Assembly: GCF_007970185.1 (NCBI RefSeq)
Contig: NZ_CP042431.1
Coordinates: 1,550,001-1,614,000 of the forward strand
Source of the DNA: Pseudobacter ginsenosidimutans
Lineage (GTDB): Bacteria; Bacteroidota; Bacteroidia; Chitinophagales; Chitinophagaceae
Direction of reading: 5' to 3'
Length of the DNA stretch: 64,000 nt
Shown in pieces: positions 45,104 through 52,693 of the stretch. The translations under genes were made by a program, and so were the position numbers. Under the pieces are notes generated by a model. It was not told the DNA's origin, searched no databases, and was given only the letters and a program-made list of their open reading frames with translations. The stretch's first letter is position 1. Each line of letters opens with the position of its first letter.

Positions 45104-45136
45104 AAAGGCAGGCCATTACAGCCTGCCTTTGTTTTT
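45104..45136. terminator. Bidirectional terminator between convergent genes
   Basis: AAAGGCAGGC and GCCTGCCTTT form a ten-pair perfect stem around CATTACA, with T-rich sequence after it on the plus strand. It serves the DUF1579 gene and can serve the DUF1761 gene from the other side. Confidence 0.8.
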
Positions 45137-45152
45137 CAACCAGGACTTAATA

Positions 45153-45584
45153 TTATCTCCAGGCCCCGATAATGGCGCCCATCAGTAATGCTGCCAACAC
45201 ACAATAGCCGCCATTGATCAGGATATGCCTGAATGTTTTGTGCTCAAACAAACCGATTACTGCTACAAATGCAAACACGCCGATGCCTGTAAAAAATCCA
45301 GCGATAGCTCCCTCGATCAATCCCGTAGCCTGCAGATCGCCTTCCAGTTTTGTGATCGGATTGGCCAGCAACATCCCCAGGTTGGAAGCCACTACCAGCG
45401 AAAGCAGCAGGCTCCATCCAAAGATCTTGCCCTTGTTGCTTTTGCGGACTTCCTCCATCGTCATGTCATTTTCTTTCATCCATGCCCGACCAAACAATGC
45501 CGGAGAGTACCAGATACCTCCGATCACCAGCGCAGAAATTCCGGCAACTAGTACCGCCAGCCAATTCACAGAATGCACTTCCAT
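45153..45584 (-). CDS. DUF1761 membrane protein
   Basis: A 143-residue protein with four transmembrane helices. The opening VNWLAVLVAGISALVIGGIWYSPALFGRAWM is the DUF1761 signature (PF08570), including the WYSP loop, followed by a soluble loop (ENDMTMEEVRKSN) and three further helices. No function is known for the family. It is divergent from the sensor kinase gene with about 150 bases between. Confidence 0.85.
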   Translation of the reverse strand: MEVHSVNWLAVLVAGISALVIGGIWYSPALFGRAWMKENDMTMEEVRKSNKGKIFGWSLLLSLVVASNLGMLLANPITKLEGDLQATGLIEGAIAGFFTGIGVFAFVAVIGLFEHKTFRHILINGGYCVLAALLMGAIIGAWR

Positions 45585-45733
45585 CTTTCAAAATTTTGTA
45601 GGTAAATTATTCCTGCACGGTCTTTACAACTTCGAATCTATTTCACTAATTTTTGCATAACAATTCAAATAGAACCGGGGTGGAAAAAGAGGCGACGAAA
45701 ACAAACAGCACGGTGACGAAATCAGCAGGCTCC

Positions 45734-46756
45734 ATGAGAGTGAACGATATTGGTTTCAGACTGGTATTGGTTCCCTTCTTTGGCATTCTCATTCCATTAT
45801 TGACCCACCTGGTGGACCATGCATCATTTCCACACTGGAAGATCAAATTGAGCTATCTCTACACTATCGGTTTATCATTACTGATATGGGAAGGCAACCG
45901 ATATCTTCTGTTTACATTGCGCAGTTATTTCAACTGGTTCAATCAACCGATGCGCAAGGTGATAGTGCTGGTACTGGCCGCATCTTTCTTCACCATCCCT
46001 GTAAGCGTGCTGCTGCTCATCACCTGGTTCCAGTTGTTCCAGGATGGAAAAGTGAAATGGGATGTAGTAACCGAAAGCACGCTGATCATCATGATCTCTG
46101 TATTGTTCATCGTACACGTGTATGAAACCGTATTCCTGGTGAAGGAATCCGAAAGTGAAATGGTGAAAAATGCACAGTTGGAACAGGCCAAGGCAGAAGC
46201 CGAACTCGAAGCACTCCGCAACCAGATCGATCCTCATTTTATTTTCAATTCGCTCAATACACTCTCCCACCTCATTGAAGAAAAGCCGCAAAAGGCCCGG
46301 CAGTTCAATGATAACCTGGCAGATGTATACCGGTACATCCTGCAGAGTAAAAAAAGAGAATTAGTATTGCTGCGCGAAGAATTGAATTTTCTGAATGATT
46401 ATTTTTACCTCCTGCAAATCCGGTTCGAAGATGCCGTGCAACTGAAGATCGTTATTGCAGAAAGTTGGTACGACCAGTTTTTGATCCCCCCGATCTCTTT
46501 GCAGGTTCTGGCTGAGAACGCCATCAAGCACAATGAATTTTCAGTTTCCCAGCCCCTGATGGTAGAAGTACAGTTGCAACATGGATGGCTCATCGTTAAG
46601 AACCCCATCCGGAAGAAAGTACTGCGGAAACCCTCATCAAAAATTGGATTGGCCAATCTGCAGGAAAGGTATAAACTGACCACCAACCGAGACATTATCA
46701 TTACAGAGGAAGAAGAACATTTTGTAGTGCGGTTGCCGGTCCTCAAAATCACCTGA
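45734..46756 (+). CDS. LytS-type sensor histidine kinase
   Basis: About 340 residues. Four hydrophobic helices (about residues 6-135) form the membrane sensor, followed by a coiled coil and the His_kinase domain (PF06580): QIDPHFIFNSLNTL with phospho-acceptor His168, then the ATP-binding part (LQVLAENAIKHNEF, GLANLQERYKL). The start is uncertain: a GTG at 45680 and a TTG at 45653 are in frame, but the TTG overlaps a promoter-like TTTTTG. It pairs with the LytTR regulator, whose ATG follows the stop by one base. Confidence 0.88.
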   Translation: MRVNDIGFRLVLVPFFGILIPLLTHLVDHASFPHWKIKLSYLYTIGLSLLIWEGNRYLLFTLRSYFNWFNQPMRKVIVLVLAASFFTIPVSVLLLITWFQLFQDGKVKWDVVTESTLIIMISVLFIVHVYETVFLVKESESEMVKNAQLEQAKAEAELEALRNQIDPHFIFNSLNTLSHLIEEKPQKARQFNDNLADVYRYILQSKKRELVLLREELNFLNDYFYLLQIRFEDAVQLKIVIAESWYDQFLIPPISLQVLAENAIKHNEFSVSQPLMVEVQLQHGWLIVKNPIRKKVLRKPSSKIGLANLQERYKLTTNRDIIITEEEEHFVVRLPVLKIT

Positions 46757-46757
46757 T

Positions 46758-47513
46758 ATGACAGTTATCATTGTTGAAGACGAAAAACCAGCAGCAGAAA
46801 AGCTGATGAAATCACTGGCCTCCATCGACCCCAACATACAGGTGGCGGCCGTGCTGCCCAGCGTGAAAGATACTGTCAGTTGGTTGCACCAGAATCCCGT
46901 GCCGGAACTCATCTTCATGGATATCGAACTCACAGACGGCCTCAGCTTCCGCGTTTTTGAAAAAGTAAGCATCAATTGCCCGGTCATTTTTGTGACAGCT
47001 TATGATGAATACTGGCAGGAAGCTTTCGAACATAACAGTATCGACTACCTGCTGAAGCCTGTGAAAATGGAAAAACTTGAAGCGGCGCTAAAAAAATATG
47101 ATAAAGTGAAGCAGTATTTCTCGGCCAATTACCAAAACCTGGTGAACTGGCCCAATACCAATCCGGCGGGCAGCTTCAAAAAAAGGTTTCTTGTCAAGCG
47201 TGGTACTGATTACCAAAGTATCCGCACTGAAGACATTGCCTACTTTTACGCAGCCCATAAACTGGTGTGCATGGTAGACAACAAGGCGCAAAAATTCATC
47301 CTTGATCAATCCCTCAGTGATATCGAGAATCAACTGGATCCGGCCATGTTCTATCGTGTGAACAGGAAATACCTGCTCAATATGAGCGCTATCAAGAAGA
47401 TCAAATCCTATCCGAAAAGTAAATTGTTACTGGAAGTAGAACCGCCACTGCATGAAGAAGTGATCATCAGCCAGGAAAATGTGAGTGCATTCAAAGCCTG
47501 GATGGGGCAATAA
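46758..47513 (+). CDS. LytTR-family response regulator
   Basis: A 251-residue regulator. The receiver domain has the acidic pair in VEDEKPAAEK, phospho-acceptor Asp55 (FMDIEL) and the Lys of LLKPVKMEKL. The LytTR DNA-binding domain occupies about 145-251 (FLVKRGTDYQSIRTEDIAYFYA, then FYRVNRKYLLNMSAIKKIKSY). Coupled to the preceding kinase, it forms a complete two-component system. The target genes cannot be told from the window. Confidence 0.93.
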   Translation: MTVIIVEDEKPAAEKLMKSLASIDPNIQVAAVLPSVKDTVSWLHQNPVPELIFMDIELTDGLSFRVFEKVSINCPVIFVTAYDEYWQEAFEHNSIDYLLKPVKMEKLEAALKKYDKVKQYFSANYQNLVNWPNTNPAGSFKKRFLVKRGTDYQSIRTEDIAYFYAAHKLVCMVDNKAQKFILDQSLSDIENQLDPAMFYRVNRKYLLNMSAIKKIKSYPKSKLLLEVEPPLHEEVIISQENVSAFKAWMGQ

Positions 47514-47646
47514 CGGAGATGAATAACCGGAAATTCAAATATGTTTTCCGGCAGCTGCATAATACTATATAGGAGTACGGATCAAAAGCAAAGGGCTGGT
47601 CCCCACGGCACAACCTTACCAGGCCGTACCGCAGGGAATTGTTTTT

Positions 47647-48057
47647 TTAAGGACGCTGTCTGCCGCCGCCCGGGCCACCAGGTCCGCCACCACGCTGAGG
47701 TCTCATGGAAGGCTCGATCTCATCTTTCCATTTCTTGTACTGTGCTTCAGTGAAGATCTTCTTGAGCTTCTCATCGCGATCATTGGCGAGGCTGGTCATT
47801 TTTTCGCGCATCTGGGAGCGGTCGCCGTTATTACTTCTCATCTCTTCAAACATCTTGTCGCGGTCTTTGAAATAATGTGCGAAAGCGGTGTCGGTCTTTA
47901 CCGTCTGGTCTTTATCCAGTTTCAGGTCGGCCAGTTTTTCCATCACCATTTTTACATTTTCTTCAACGGAACGGCGTTGCATGCCTCCGCCCTGGGCTTT
48001 TACGGCTATCGTGCCGGTCAGCATAACCACTGCCAGCAGCAGGAAGATTCTTTTCAT
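47647..48057 (-). CDS. Small secreted Spy/DUF4890-like helical protein
   Basis: A 136-residue secreted protein with a signal peptide (ending VKAQ). The mature part is highly charged and helical (VEENVKMVMEKLADLKLDKD, MFEEMRSNNGDRSQMREKM), with the LTxxQ-like segment IFTEAQYKKWKDEIEP, and ends in a Gly/Pro/Arg tail (RGGGPGGPGGGRQRP). It resembles periplasmic Spy-type chaperones in layout, but the family link is loose. Confidence 0.65.
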   Translation of the reverse strand: MKRIFLLLAVVMLTGTIAVKAQGGGMQRRSVEENVKMVMEKLADLKLDKDQTVKTDTAFAHYFKDRDKMFEEMRSNNGDRSQMREKMTSLANDRDEKLKKIFTEAQYKKWKDEIEPSMRPQRGGGPGGPGGGRQRP

Positions 48058-48197
48058 CGGGAAAATAATTTGTTTGAATAGATAATAACCGTTTAATTGG
48101 ATGCCGGCACAGGGGGTAAACCTGCGCCGGGTATAATTTTTGCCGCATCGTCAAATCGGATTATCTTGCATATCCTTTTAAAAAACATGGATTGAAT

Positions 48198-48881
48198 ATG
48201 GAATATGGAAAAATCGTATCGGTAACAGGGTTACCCGGATTGTTTGAATTAGTAAGCAGCAAAAATGACGGGGCCATCGTACGGTCACTGGAAGACAAAT
48301 CCACCAAGTTTGTTTCCAGCCGGATCCACAATTTTTCCCATCTGGAAAGCATCGAAATTTACACCGTGCGCGACAATGTGAACCTGGTAGATGTATTCAC
48401 TGCCATGGGCGCCAGCAGCGATAAACTGCCTGACGGAAAAGACAATGGCGTACTTAAAAAATATTTTGAGAAAGTATTCCCCGATCTCGATTTCGAGCGC
48501 GTATACGCCAGCGATATGAAAAAGATCGTGAAATGGTTCTCCATTCTCAAAGCCGCTGATGTTGAAATCAAACTCAGGGAATTTGAAGAAGAAGTGGCTG
48601 AAGAAGCTACCGCAGAAGAAGTAGTTGCTGAAAAACCAGCAAAAAAAGCTGCGAAGAAAGAAGAAGCGCCAGCCGATGAAGCAGAGGAAAAACCTAAAGC
48701 CGCCAAGAAGAAGGCCGCTGCTGCTGAAGAGGGTGAAGAAGAGAAGCCAAAGAAAAAAGCCGCTCCAAAAGCTAAGAAAGAAGAAGCTGAAGGAGAAGAA
48801 AAACCAAAAGCTGCTCCGAAGAAAAAAGCTGCTCCTGCTGCTGAAAAAGAAGAAAAAGCAGAGAAAAAGACAAAAAAATAA
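48198..48881 (+). CDS. DUF5606-domain protein with Lys/Ala/Glu-rich tail
   Basis: About 227 residues. The first 135 form a DUF5606 domain (MEYGKIVSVTGLPGLFELV, GASSDKLPDGKDNGVLKKYF), found widely in Bacteroidota. The rest (about 137-227) is a low-complexity tail built of KKAA, EEKPK and AAPKKK units, reminiscent of histone H1-like or AlgP-like tails, and is probably disordered. The domain is cytoplasmic; the tail could bind nucleic acid. The start ATG at 48198 is preferred to an upstream TTG. Confidence 0.82.
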   Translation: MEYGKIVSVTGLPGLFELVSSKNDGAIVRSLEDKSTKFVSSRIHNFSHLESIEIYTVRDNVNLVDVFTAMGASSDKLPDGKDNGVLKKYFEKVFPDLDFERVYASDMKKIVKWFSILKAADVEIKLREFEEEVAEEATAEEVVAEKPAKKAAKKEEAPADEAEEKPKAAKKKAAAAEEGEEEKPKKKAAPKAKKEEAEGEEKPKAAPKKKAAPAAEKEEKAEKKTKK

Positions 48882-48902
48882 TGTTAATAGCTCAAAAGCA
48901 CG

Positions 48903-48942
48903 CAAACTCCGGGAAACATATTCTTCCGGAGTTTGTAGTTTT
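48903..48942 (+). terminator. Intrinsic terminator of the DUF5606 gene
   Basis: CAAACTCCGG and CCGGAGTTTG form a ten-pair perfect stem around a thirteen-base loop, followed by a T-rich stretch (TAGTTTTAG). Confidence 0.6.
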
Positions 48943-48961
48943 AGTACAATAATTAATTCCT

Positions 48962-50683
48962 ATGCATTACAGTGCCGATATACACAAATTACCCCGTCAC
49001 TACCTGCCGGCTGATTTTGAAGTAACAACCTGGAATGTGCTGGAGCCTTATTTCAAAGAATTACTTGAAAGGCCCATCAATTCCACCTCAGACATGGAAC
49101 AATGGCTGCAGGATATGAGCGAACTGGAAGCCGTGATCAGTGAAGATGCCTGCTGGCGCCAGATCAAAATGACCTGCGATACTGAAAACAAATCCCTTGA
49201 AGAAGCATTTGTTTTCTTCGTTACCGAGATCCAACCCAGGATCCAACCTTACGCAGATCTGCTCAACCGCAAGCTCGTTGATAATCCCTTCACGAAAGAA
49301 CTTGACCAGAAAGAATATTTCACTTACCTCCGCGGTGTGAAAAAGAGTATCGACCTTTTTCGTGAAGAAAACATCCCAATTCAATCAGAATTGGGTGTTT
49401 TACAGCAACAATTTGGTGTTATTTCAGGAAAAATGACCGTTTCTGTAAATGGCCAGGAATACACTTTACAGCAGGCTGCCAAATTCCTGGAAAATCCAGA
49501 CAGAAATCTCCGGGAACAAGTGTACCATGCCATTCAGACAAGAAGGCTGGAAGACAAAGATCCACTCAATGAACTTTTCAGCACTTTGGTTCAAAAACGC
49601 GATAAATTGGCCAAAAATGCCGGTTTTTCGAACTACCGCGACTATAAATTCAAAGAATTAGGCCGTTTCGATTATACCAAGGAAGACTGTTTCCAGTTTC
49701 ATGAAGCCGTGAAATTGCATGTGCTACCCCTTGTCAATGCTATCAATAAGAAGAAGAAAGAGAAACTGGGTCTTGATAGTCTTCGTCCCTGGGATACTGA
49801 AGCTGAACCTGCAGGTATCACCCCTCTCAGTCCCTTCAAATCAGGTAAAGAACTCCTGGACAAATCGGTGGCAGTTTTTGAGAAATTGAGGCCATTTTTT
49901 GCCGATTGTCTTCGAAAAATGGAAGAATTGAAGCATTTTGACCTGGAAAGCAGAAAAGGAAAAGCACCGGGCGGATACAATTGTCCACTCGCTGAAAGTG
50001 GCGCACCTTTCATCTTTATGAATGCTGCCGGCCAGATGCACGATGTTACAACAATGGTTCATGAAGGTGGGCATGCTATTCACTCTTTTCTGGCACATCC
50101 GCTCAGATTGAGCGCATTCAAGGAATATCCGATGGAAATTGCGGAAGTGGCCAGCATGAGTATGGAGCTGTTCTCGATGGACGCCTGGGATGTTTTCTTC
50201 GATAATAAGGAGGATCTGCTGAGAGCGAAAGAACATCAACTGGAAAGAGTGATCACTATTTTCCCCTGGATTGCCACTATTGATAAATTCCAGCACTGGG
50301 TATATGAGAACCCGAATCATACGCTGGAGGAAAGGGCAGAAAAATGGCTGGAAATCCTGAAGGAATTCTCTTCAGACGAAATTGATTTCTCTGGATTGGA
50401 AAATTACAGGATTTATGGATGGCAGCGCCAGTTGCATCTTTTTGAAGTACCATTGTACTATATTGAGTATGGTATTGCCCAGCTCGGAGCGATAGGTCTT
50501 TGGATGCAGTTCCGGGAAAACAAGGAGGCCGCTTTAGACAACTATATGAAAGCGCTCAGTTTAGGCGGCACCAGAACCCTTCCCGAGCTGTACCAGGCGG
50601 CTGGACTGGTATTCAATTTTTCGCCTGATCATATTCAAAAACTTATGCAATTTGTTAAGAAAGAGCTTCAAGAATTACGTTAA
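48962..50683 (+). CDS. M3-family zinc metallopeptidase (oligoendopeptidase F-like)
   Basis: A 573-residue cytoplasmic peptidase. The zinc motif HEGGH is at 367-371 (MVHEGGHAIHSF), with the third ligand in EIAEVASMSMELF. The N-terminal helical part (about 1-330) includes KPIG-like repeats and the conserved YKFKELGRFDYT. It cleaves short peptides, usually 7-17 residues long. Length is usual for the family. It has no signal peptide. Confidence 0.9.
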   Translation: MHYSADIHKLPRHYLPADFEVTTWNVLEPYFKELLERPINSTSDMEQWLQDMSELEAVISEDACWRQIKMTCDTENKSLEEAFVFFVTEIQPRIQPYADLLNRKLVDNPFTKELDQKEYFTYLRGVKKSIDLFREENIPIQSELGVLQQQFGVISGKMTVSVNGQEYTLQQAAKFLENPDRNLREQVYHAIQTRRLEDKDPLNELFSTLVQKRDKLAKNAGFSNYRDYKFKELGRFDYTKEDCFQFHEAVKLHVLPLVNAINKKKKEKLGLDSLRPWDTEAEPAGITPLSPFKSGKELLDKSVAVFEKLRPFFADCLRKMEELKHFDLESRKGKAPGGYNCPLAESGAPFIFMNAAGQMHDVTTMVHEGGHAIHSFLAHPLRLSAFKEYPMEIAEVASMSMELFSMDAWDVFFDNKEDLLRAKEHQLERVITIFPWIATIDKFQHWVYENPNHTLEERAEKWLEILKEFSSDEIDFSGLENYRIYGWQRQLHLFEVPLYYIEYGIAQLGAIGLWMQFRENKEAALDNYMKALSLGGTRTLPELYQAAGLVFNFSPDHIQKLMQFVKKELQELR

Positions 50684-50741
50684 TTGATGAACGAAAAAAA
50701 AATACCCAGTTAGTGGTATACAATTTATTCATGCTAACAAT

Positions 50742-50749
50742 TATCTTTG
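50742..50749 (+). promoter_or_regulatory. Candidate -7 element (TATCTTTG) of the small RNA
   Basis: TATCTTTG is a perfect TAnnTTTG match in the gap after the M3 peptidase gene. No plus-strand gene follows for 1.4 kb, so it may drive a non-coding RNA. No clear -33 TTG is found. Confidence 0.45.
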
Positions 50750-50753
50750 TTAT

Positions 50754-50866
50754 TCAAAATCTACAACTGATAGGATGAAGAAATTCATCTGACATCATAA
50801 AATAGCTACTAATCAGAGCCTTAACCAAAAGTCCCGTTGTTTCCACATCGGGGCTTTATTTTTTGA
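50754..50866 (+). ncRNA. Candidate small RNA of about 110 nt
   Basis: The segment runs from just after a TATCTTTG -7 element to an intrinsic terminator. Two helices are visible before the terminator. One is CTGATAG (50767-50773) paired with CTAATCAG (50809-50816) with one bulged A. Inside it, GATGAA (50774-50779) pairs with TTCATC (50784-50789) around a GAAA tetraloop of the GNRA type. The A-rich linker between them (TGACATCATAAAATAG) could be a seed region. It contains a five-codon frame (MKKFI) that is better explained by the hairpin. I do not recognise it as SRP RNA, tmRNA or 6S. Confidence 0.45.
50828..50866 (+). terminator. Intrinsic terminator of the small RNA or of the M3 peptidase gene
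   Basis: AAAGTCCCG and CGGGGCTTT (one G-U pair) flank a twelve-base loop and are followed by TATTTTTT. It lies 145 bases past the M3 stop, further than usual for that gene. Confidence 0.7.
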
Positions 50867-50896
50867 TTAAAACCTACGCGTTTAAAACAGCTATTG

Positions 50897-50936
50897 ATTC
50901 TCAATCTATACTAGAACGTTAGATTGAGAATTCTCA
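50897..50936. repeat. Inverted repeat with nested palindrome at the fur-like 3' end
   Basis: ATTCTCAATCTA (50897-50908) and TAGATTGAGAAT (50920-50931) form a twelve-pair perfect inverted repeat. The second arm is part of the palindrome TGAGAATTCTCA (50925-50936), so a second pairing is possible. It resembles the half-sites of Fur boxes (TGAGAAT) but lies downstream of the gene. It could be a weak terminator or a binding site. Confidence 0.45.
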
Positions 50937-50941
50937 TTCTT

Positions 50942-51376
50942 TCAATGACATTCATTGCAAATTCCTGAAACGATCATTTGAAATTCTGCAGGCTGAAATC
51001 CTTTGGGGAGCTTCACTTCAGGGATCACAACATGCTCCAGGCAAATAGTGTTGCCACAACTGTTGCAAACGAAGTGAACATGATTATCGTGATGATGGCC
51101 TTCTGTACAATCGTCTTTGCAGAGCGCATAGAGCACTGCATTATCAGGAGTTGGAATAGTGTGAATAATACCCTTTTCCATGAACACTTGTAGTGTGCGG
51201 TACACCGTTACCCTGTCGAATTTCTCTCCGGTTTTCTTTTCAATATCGCCGTGCGCCAATGCGCCATTGGCCTGTAGAAAAAGTTCGAGTATTCTCCTGC
51301 GACTATCGGTTACGCTTAACTGATTATGCTTGAGAATATGCCCTATCTGGCTTTCGATTTGTTTACTTGTGTTCAT
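50942..51376 (-). CDS. Fur-family metal-responsive transcriptional regulator
   Basis: A 144-residue Fur/Zur/PerR-type protein. The winged helix (residues 10-80) includes LSVTDSRRRILELFLQANG and the recognition helix FDRVTVYRTLQVFMEKGII. The dimer domain has a His-rich segment (HHHDNHVHFVC) and two zinc-site pairs, CNSC and CNEC. The specific metal cannot be assigned. It follows the SCO gene after 31 bases on the same strand. The ATG at 51376 is used; the TTG at 51403 is not needed. The SCO gene, the divergent MerC gene and a dyad upstream suggest control of a copper, zinc or mercury-type response. Confidence 0.9.
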   Translation of the reverse strand: MNTSKQIESQIGHILKHNQLSVTDSRRRILELFLQANGALAHGDIEKKTGEKFDRVTVYRTLQVFMEKGIIHTIPTPDNAVLYALCKDDCTEGHHHDNHVHFVCNSCGNTICLEHVVIPEVKLPKGFQPAEFQMIVSGICNECH

Positions 51377-51407
51377 GTTATCTCCAATATTGATAGCCGG
51401 CAATGCT

Positions 51408-52064
51408 TTAACTGCCGAACAAATTGTTCTTGAAACGTTCCTGTTTTACAGGCTCTGCCAGCAGGTCCCGAATATCTTTCTTCATTTGTTCCAGCTCATC
51501 TTTCTTTAACCCATCGTAGATCTTGCGCACCTGGCCTGCTTTGTCTACCAGTGCAAAGAATTGCGTGTGCAGGAATTGCTGGTCGATGCTCACGATATTG
51601 TTCTTCGGATCATCCAGCAGATAGCTGTTGCGCGCTGCATTGTAGAGGCTGTCTTTTCTTCCTGTAACAAACATCCACCTTTCGGTGTTCACCTTCAGAG
51701 AATCTTGTGCATATGCTTTTAATCTTGCAGCACTGTCTGTTTCGGGGTCGCTGGTATGAGAAAGGATCATGAAGCCTTGTTCATTTTTGAATTCTTCATA
51801 GATGGGAAGCAGGTTCCTGTTCATGATCGGGCAGATGCTTTTACAGGTAGTGAAGAAAAATTCCGCCACATAAACCTTGCCCTGGATCACTCTTTCATCT
51901 ACTGGTTTTCCATCCTGGTTCTCGAAGTGAAAGGGGCGCACATAACTAAGTACAGGGAGCTTCACTTTTCCATAACCGGGTATCACTTGTGTGAGCCCGA
52001 AATAAAAACCAACAGTGAGCAATACAAAAAAGCCCAGGTAAAAAAACAATTTCTTCTTCTTCAT
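51408..52064 (-). CDS. SCO1/SenC-family copper chaperone-like protein
   Basis: A 218-residue membrane-anchored thioredoxin-fold protein. One transmembrane helix (about 7-25) is followed by the CxxxC copper motif CKSIC (Cys74, Cys78) and the distal His166 (QFLHTQFF), the three copper ligands of SCO proteins. SCO proteins deliver copper to cytochrome c oxidase CuA, or act as thiol-disulfide reductases. It is the first gene of a unit with the Fur-family regulator. Confidence 0.88.
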   Translation of the reverse strand: MKKKKLFFYLGFFVLLTVGFYFGLTQVIPGYGKVKLPVLSYVRPFHFENQDGKPVDERVIQGKVYVAEFFFTTCKSICPIMNRNLLPIYEEFKNEQGFMILSHTSDPETDSAARLKAYAQDSLKVNTERWMFVTGRKDSLYNAARNSYLLDDPKNNIVSIDQQFLHTQFFALVDKAGQVRKIYDGLKKDELEQMKKDIRDLLAEPVKQERFKNNLFGS

Positions 52065-52098
52065 TTCTACAATTGGTTAGCGGTGTTATTACTGCCTG

Positions 52099-52106
52099 CA
52101 AATTTA
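52099..52106 (-). promoter_or_regulatory. Candidate -7 element (TAAATTTG) of the SCO-fur unit
   Basis: On the minus strand TAAATTTG fits TAnnTTTG, 34 bases before the SCO ATG. No TTG at normal -33 spacing is seen, which would fit a promoter needing an activator or one relieved by a repressor. Confidence 0.4.
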
Positions 52107-52155
52107 CGCCGGGATCAACCCATAACCATCATTTTTCCAGTTTTGACAAATTATT

Positions 52156-52170
52156 TGCAACAAAGTTGCA
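52156..52170. promoter_or_regulatory. Dyad operator TGCAAC-AAA-GTTGCA between SCO and merC
   Basis: A perfect inverted repeat with six-base arms and a three-base spacer, 15 bases in total, as expected for a Fur-family dimer site. Its right arm overlaps the -33 TTG (52166-52168) of the merC promoter, so a bound protein would block it. It lies about 50 bases upstream of the SCO -7 element. The Fur-family protein encoded next door is the obvious candidate. Confidence 0.6.
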
Positions 52171-52197
52171 GAATGTTCCTTCCCTCCTGTATCTTTG
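52166..52197 (+). promoter_or_regulatory. merC promoter (TTG-N21-TATCTTTG)
   Basis: A -33 TTG and a perfect -7 TATCTTTG (52190-52197) are 21 bases apart. The -7 element ends four bases before the ATG at 52202, so the mRNA is probably leaderless. Confidence 0.6.
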
Positions 52198-52201
52198 CAC
52201 A

Positions 52202-52603
52202 ATGAACAGGATTAACTGGGATGCCTGGGGAGTGGCTACATCGCTGGCTTGCGCAATTCACTGCGCCATTTTACCATTATTATTAACAAGTCTGCCCGTA
52301 TTCGGGATCAATATCATCGAAAACGAGCCTTTCGAATATTTCATGATCTTCCTGGCCTTTGCCATCGGATCTTATTCTTTGTGGCATGGTTTCAAGAAGC
52401 ATCATCATAGCCTGATGCCCTGGGCGCTATTTGCTGCAGGCATTATTTTATTGATTGCCAAACAGGTATGGCATAATTACCAGTTTTGGATCCTGCCTTT
52501 TGCCGTTATCTTCATCATTGCGGCGCATTTACTCAATTATCGTTTCTGCCGGGTGCACAATCATGCGCATGCAGATGATTGCGATCATTCAACACCGGTT
52601 TAG
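52202..52603 (+). CDS. MerC-domain membrane protein
   Basis: A 133-residue protein with four transmembrane helices. The first helix has CAIHC (Cys17, Cys21), the paired cysteines used by MerC for metal transfer, and the C-terminus is His/Asp/Cys-rich (CRVHNHAHADDCDHS). In other bacteria MerC takes up mercuric ions; in Bacteroidota the domain occurs without a mer operon and may carry another soft metal. The ATG at 52202 follows from the promoter position and the MerC alignment. Confidence 0.85.
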   Translation: MNRINWDAWGVATSLACAIHCAILPLLLTSLPVFGINIIENEPFEYFMIFLAFAIGSYSLWHGFKKHHHSLMPWALFAAGIILLIAKQVWHNYQFWILPFAVIFIIAAHLLNYRFCRVHNHAHADDCDHSTPV

Positions 52604-52665
52604 CCATTTTACTTTCGCGCCAACCTATTTCCAGAATTAAAAAACAATTGCTGGCCGGTCTTTGT

Positions 52666-52673
52666 TATTTTTG
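52666..52673 (+). promoter_or_regulatory. Candidate -7 element (TATTTTTG) of the Nfu-type gene
   Basis: TATTTTTG ends 20 bases before the ATG at 52694. A TTG at 52648 is only 15 bases upstream, shorter than usual. Confidence 0.4.
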
Positions 52674-52693
52674 CAGCATAAACACCGTGAATT

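Noticed and set aside
47514-47646. Hairpins between the LytTR gene and the Spy-like gene as a riboswitch or RNA
   Set aside because: Short stems are seen (CCGGAAA/TTTCCGG) but no T-run or promoter, and no known motif fits.
50774-50791. Short frame MKKFI preceded by AGG, possible leader peptide
   Set aside because: No gene follows on this strand for it to regulate, and the bases are better explained by a GNRA-capped hairpin.
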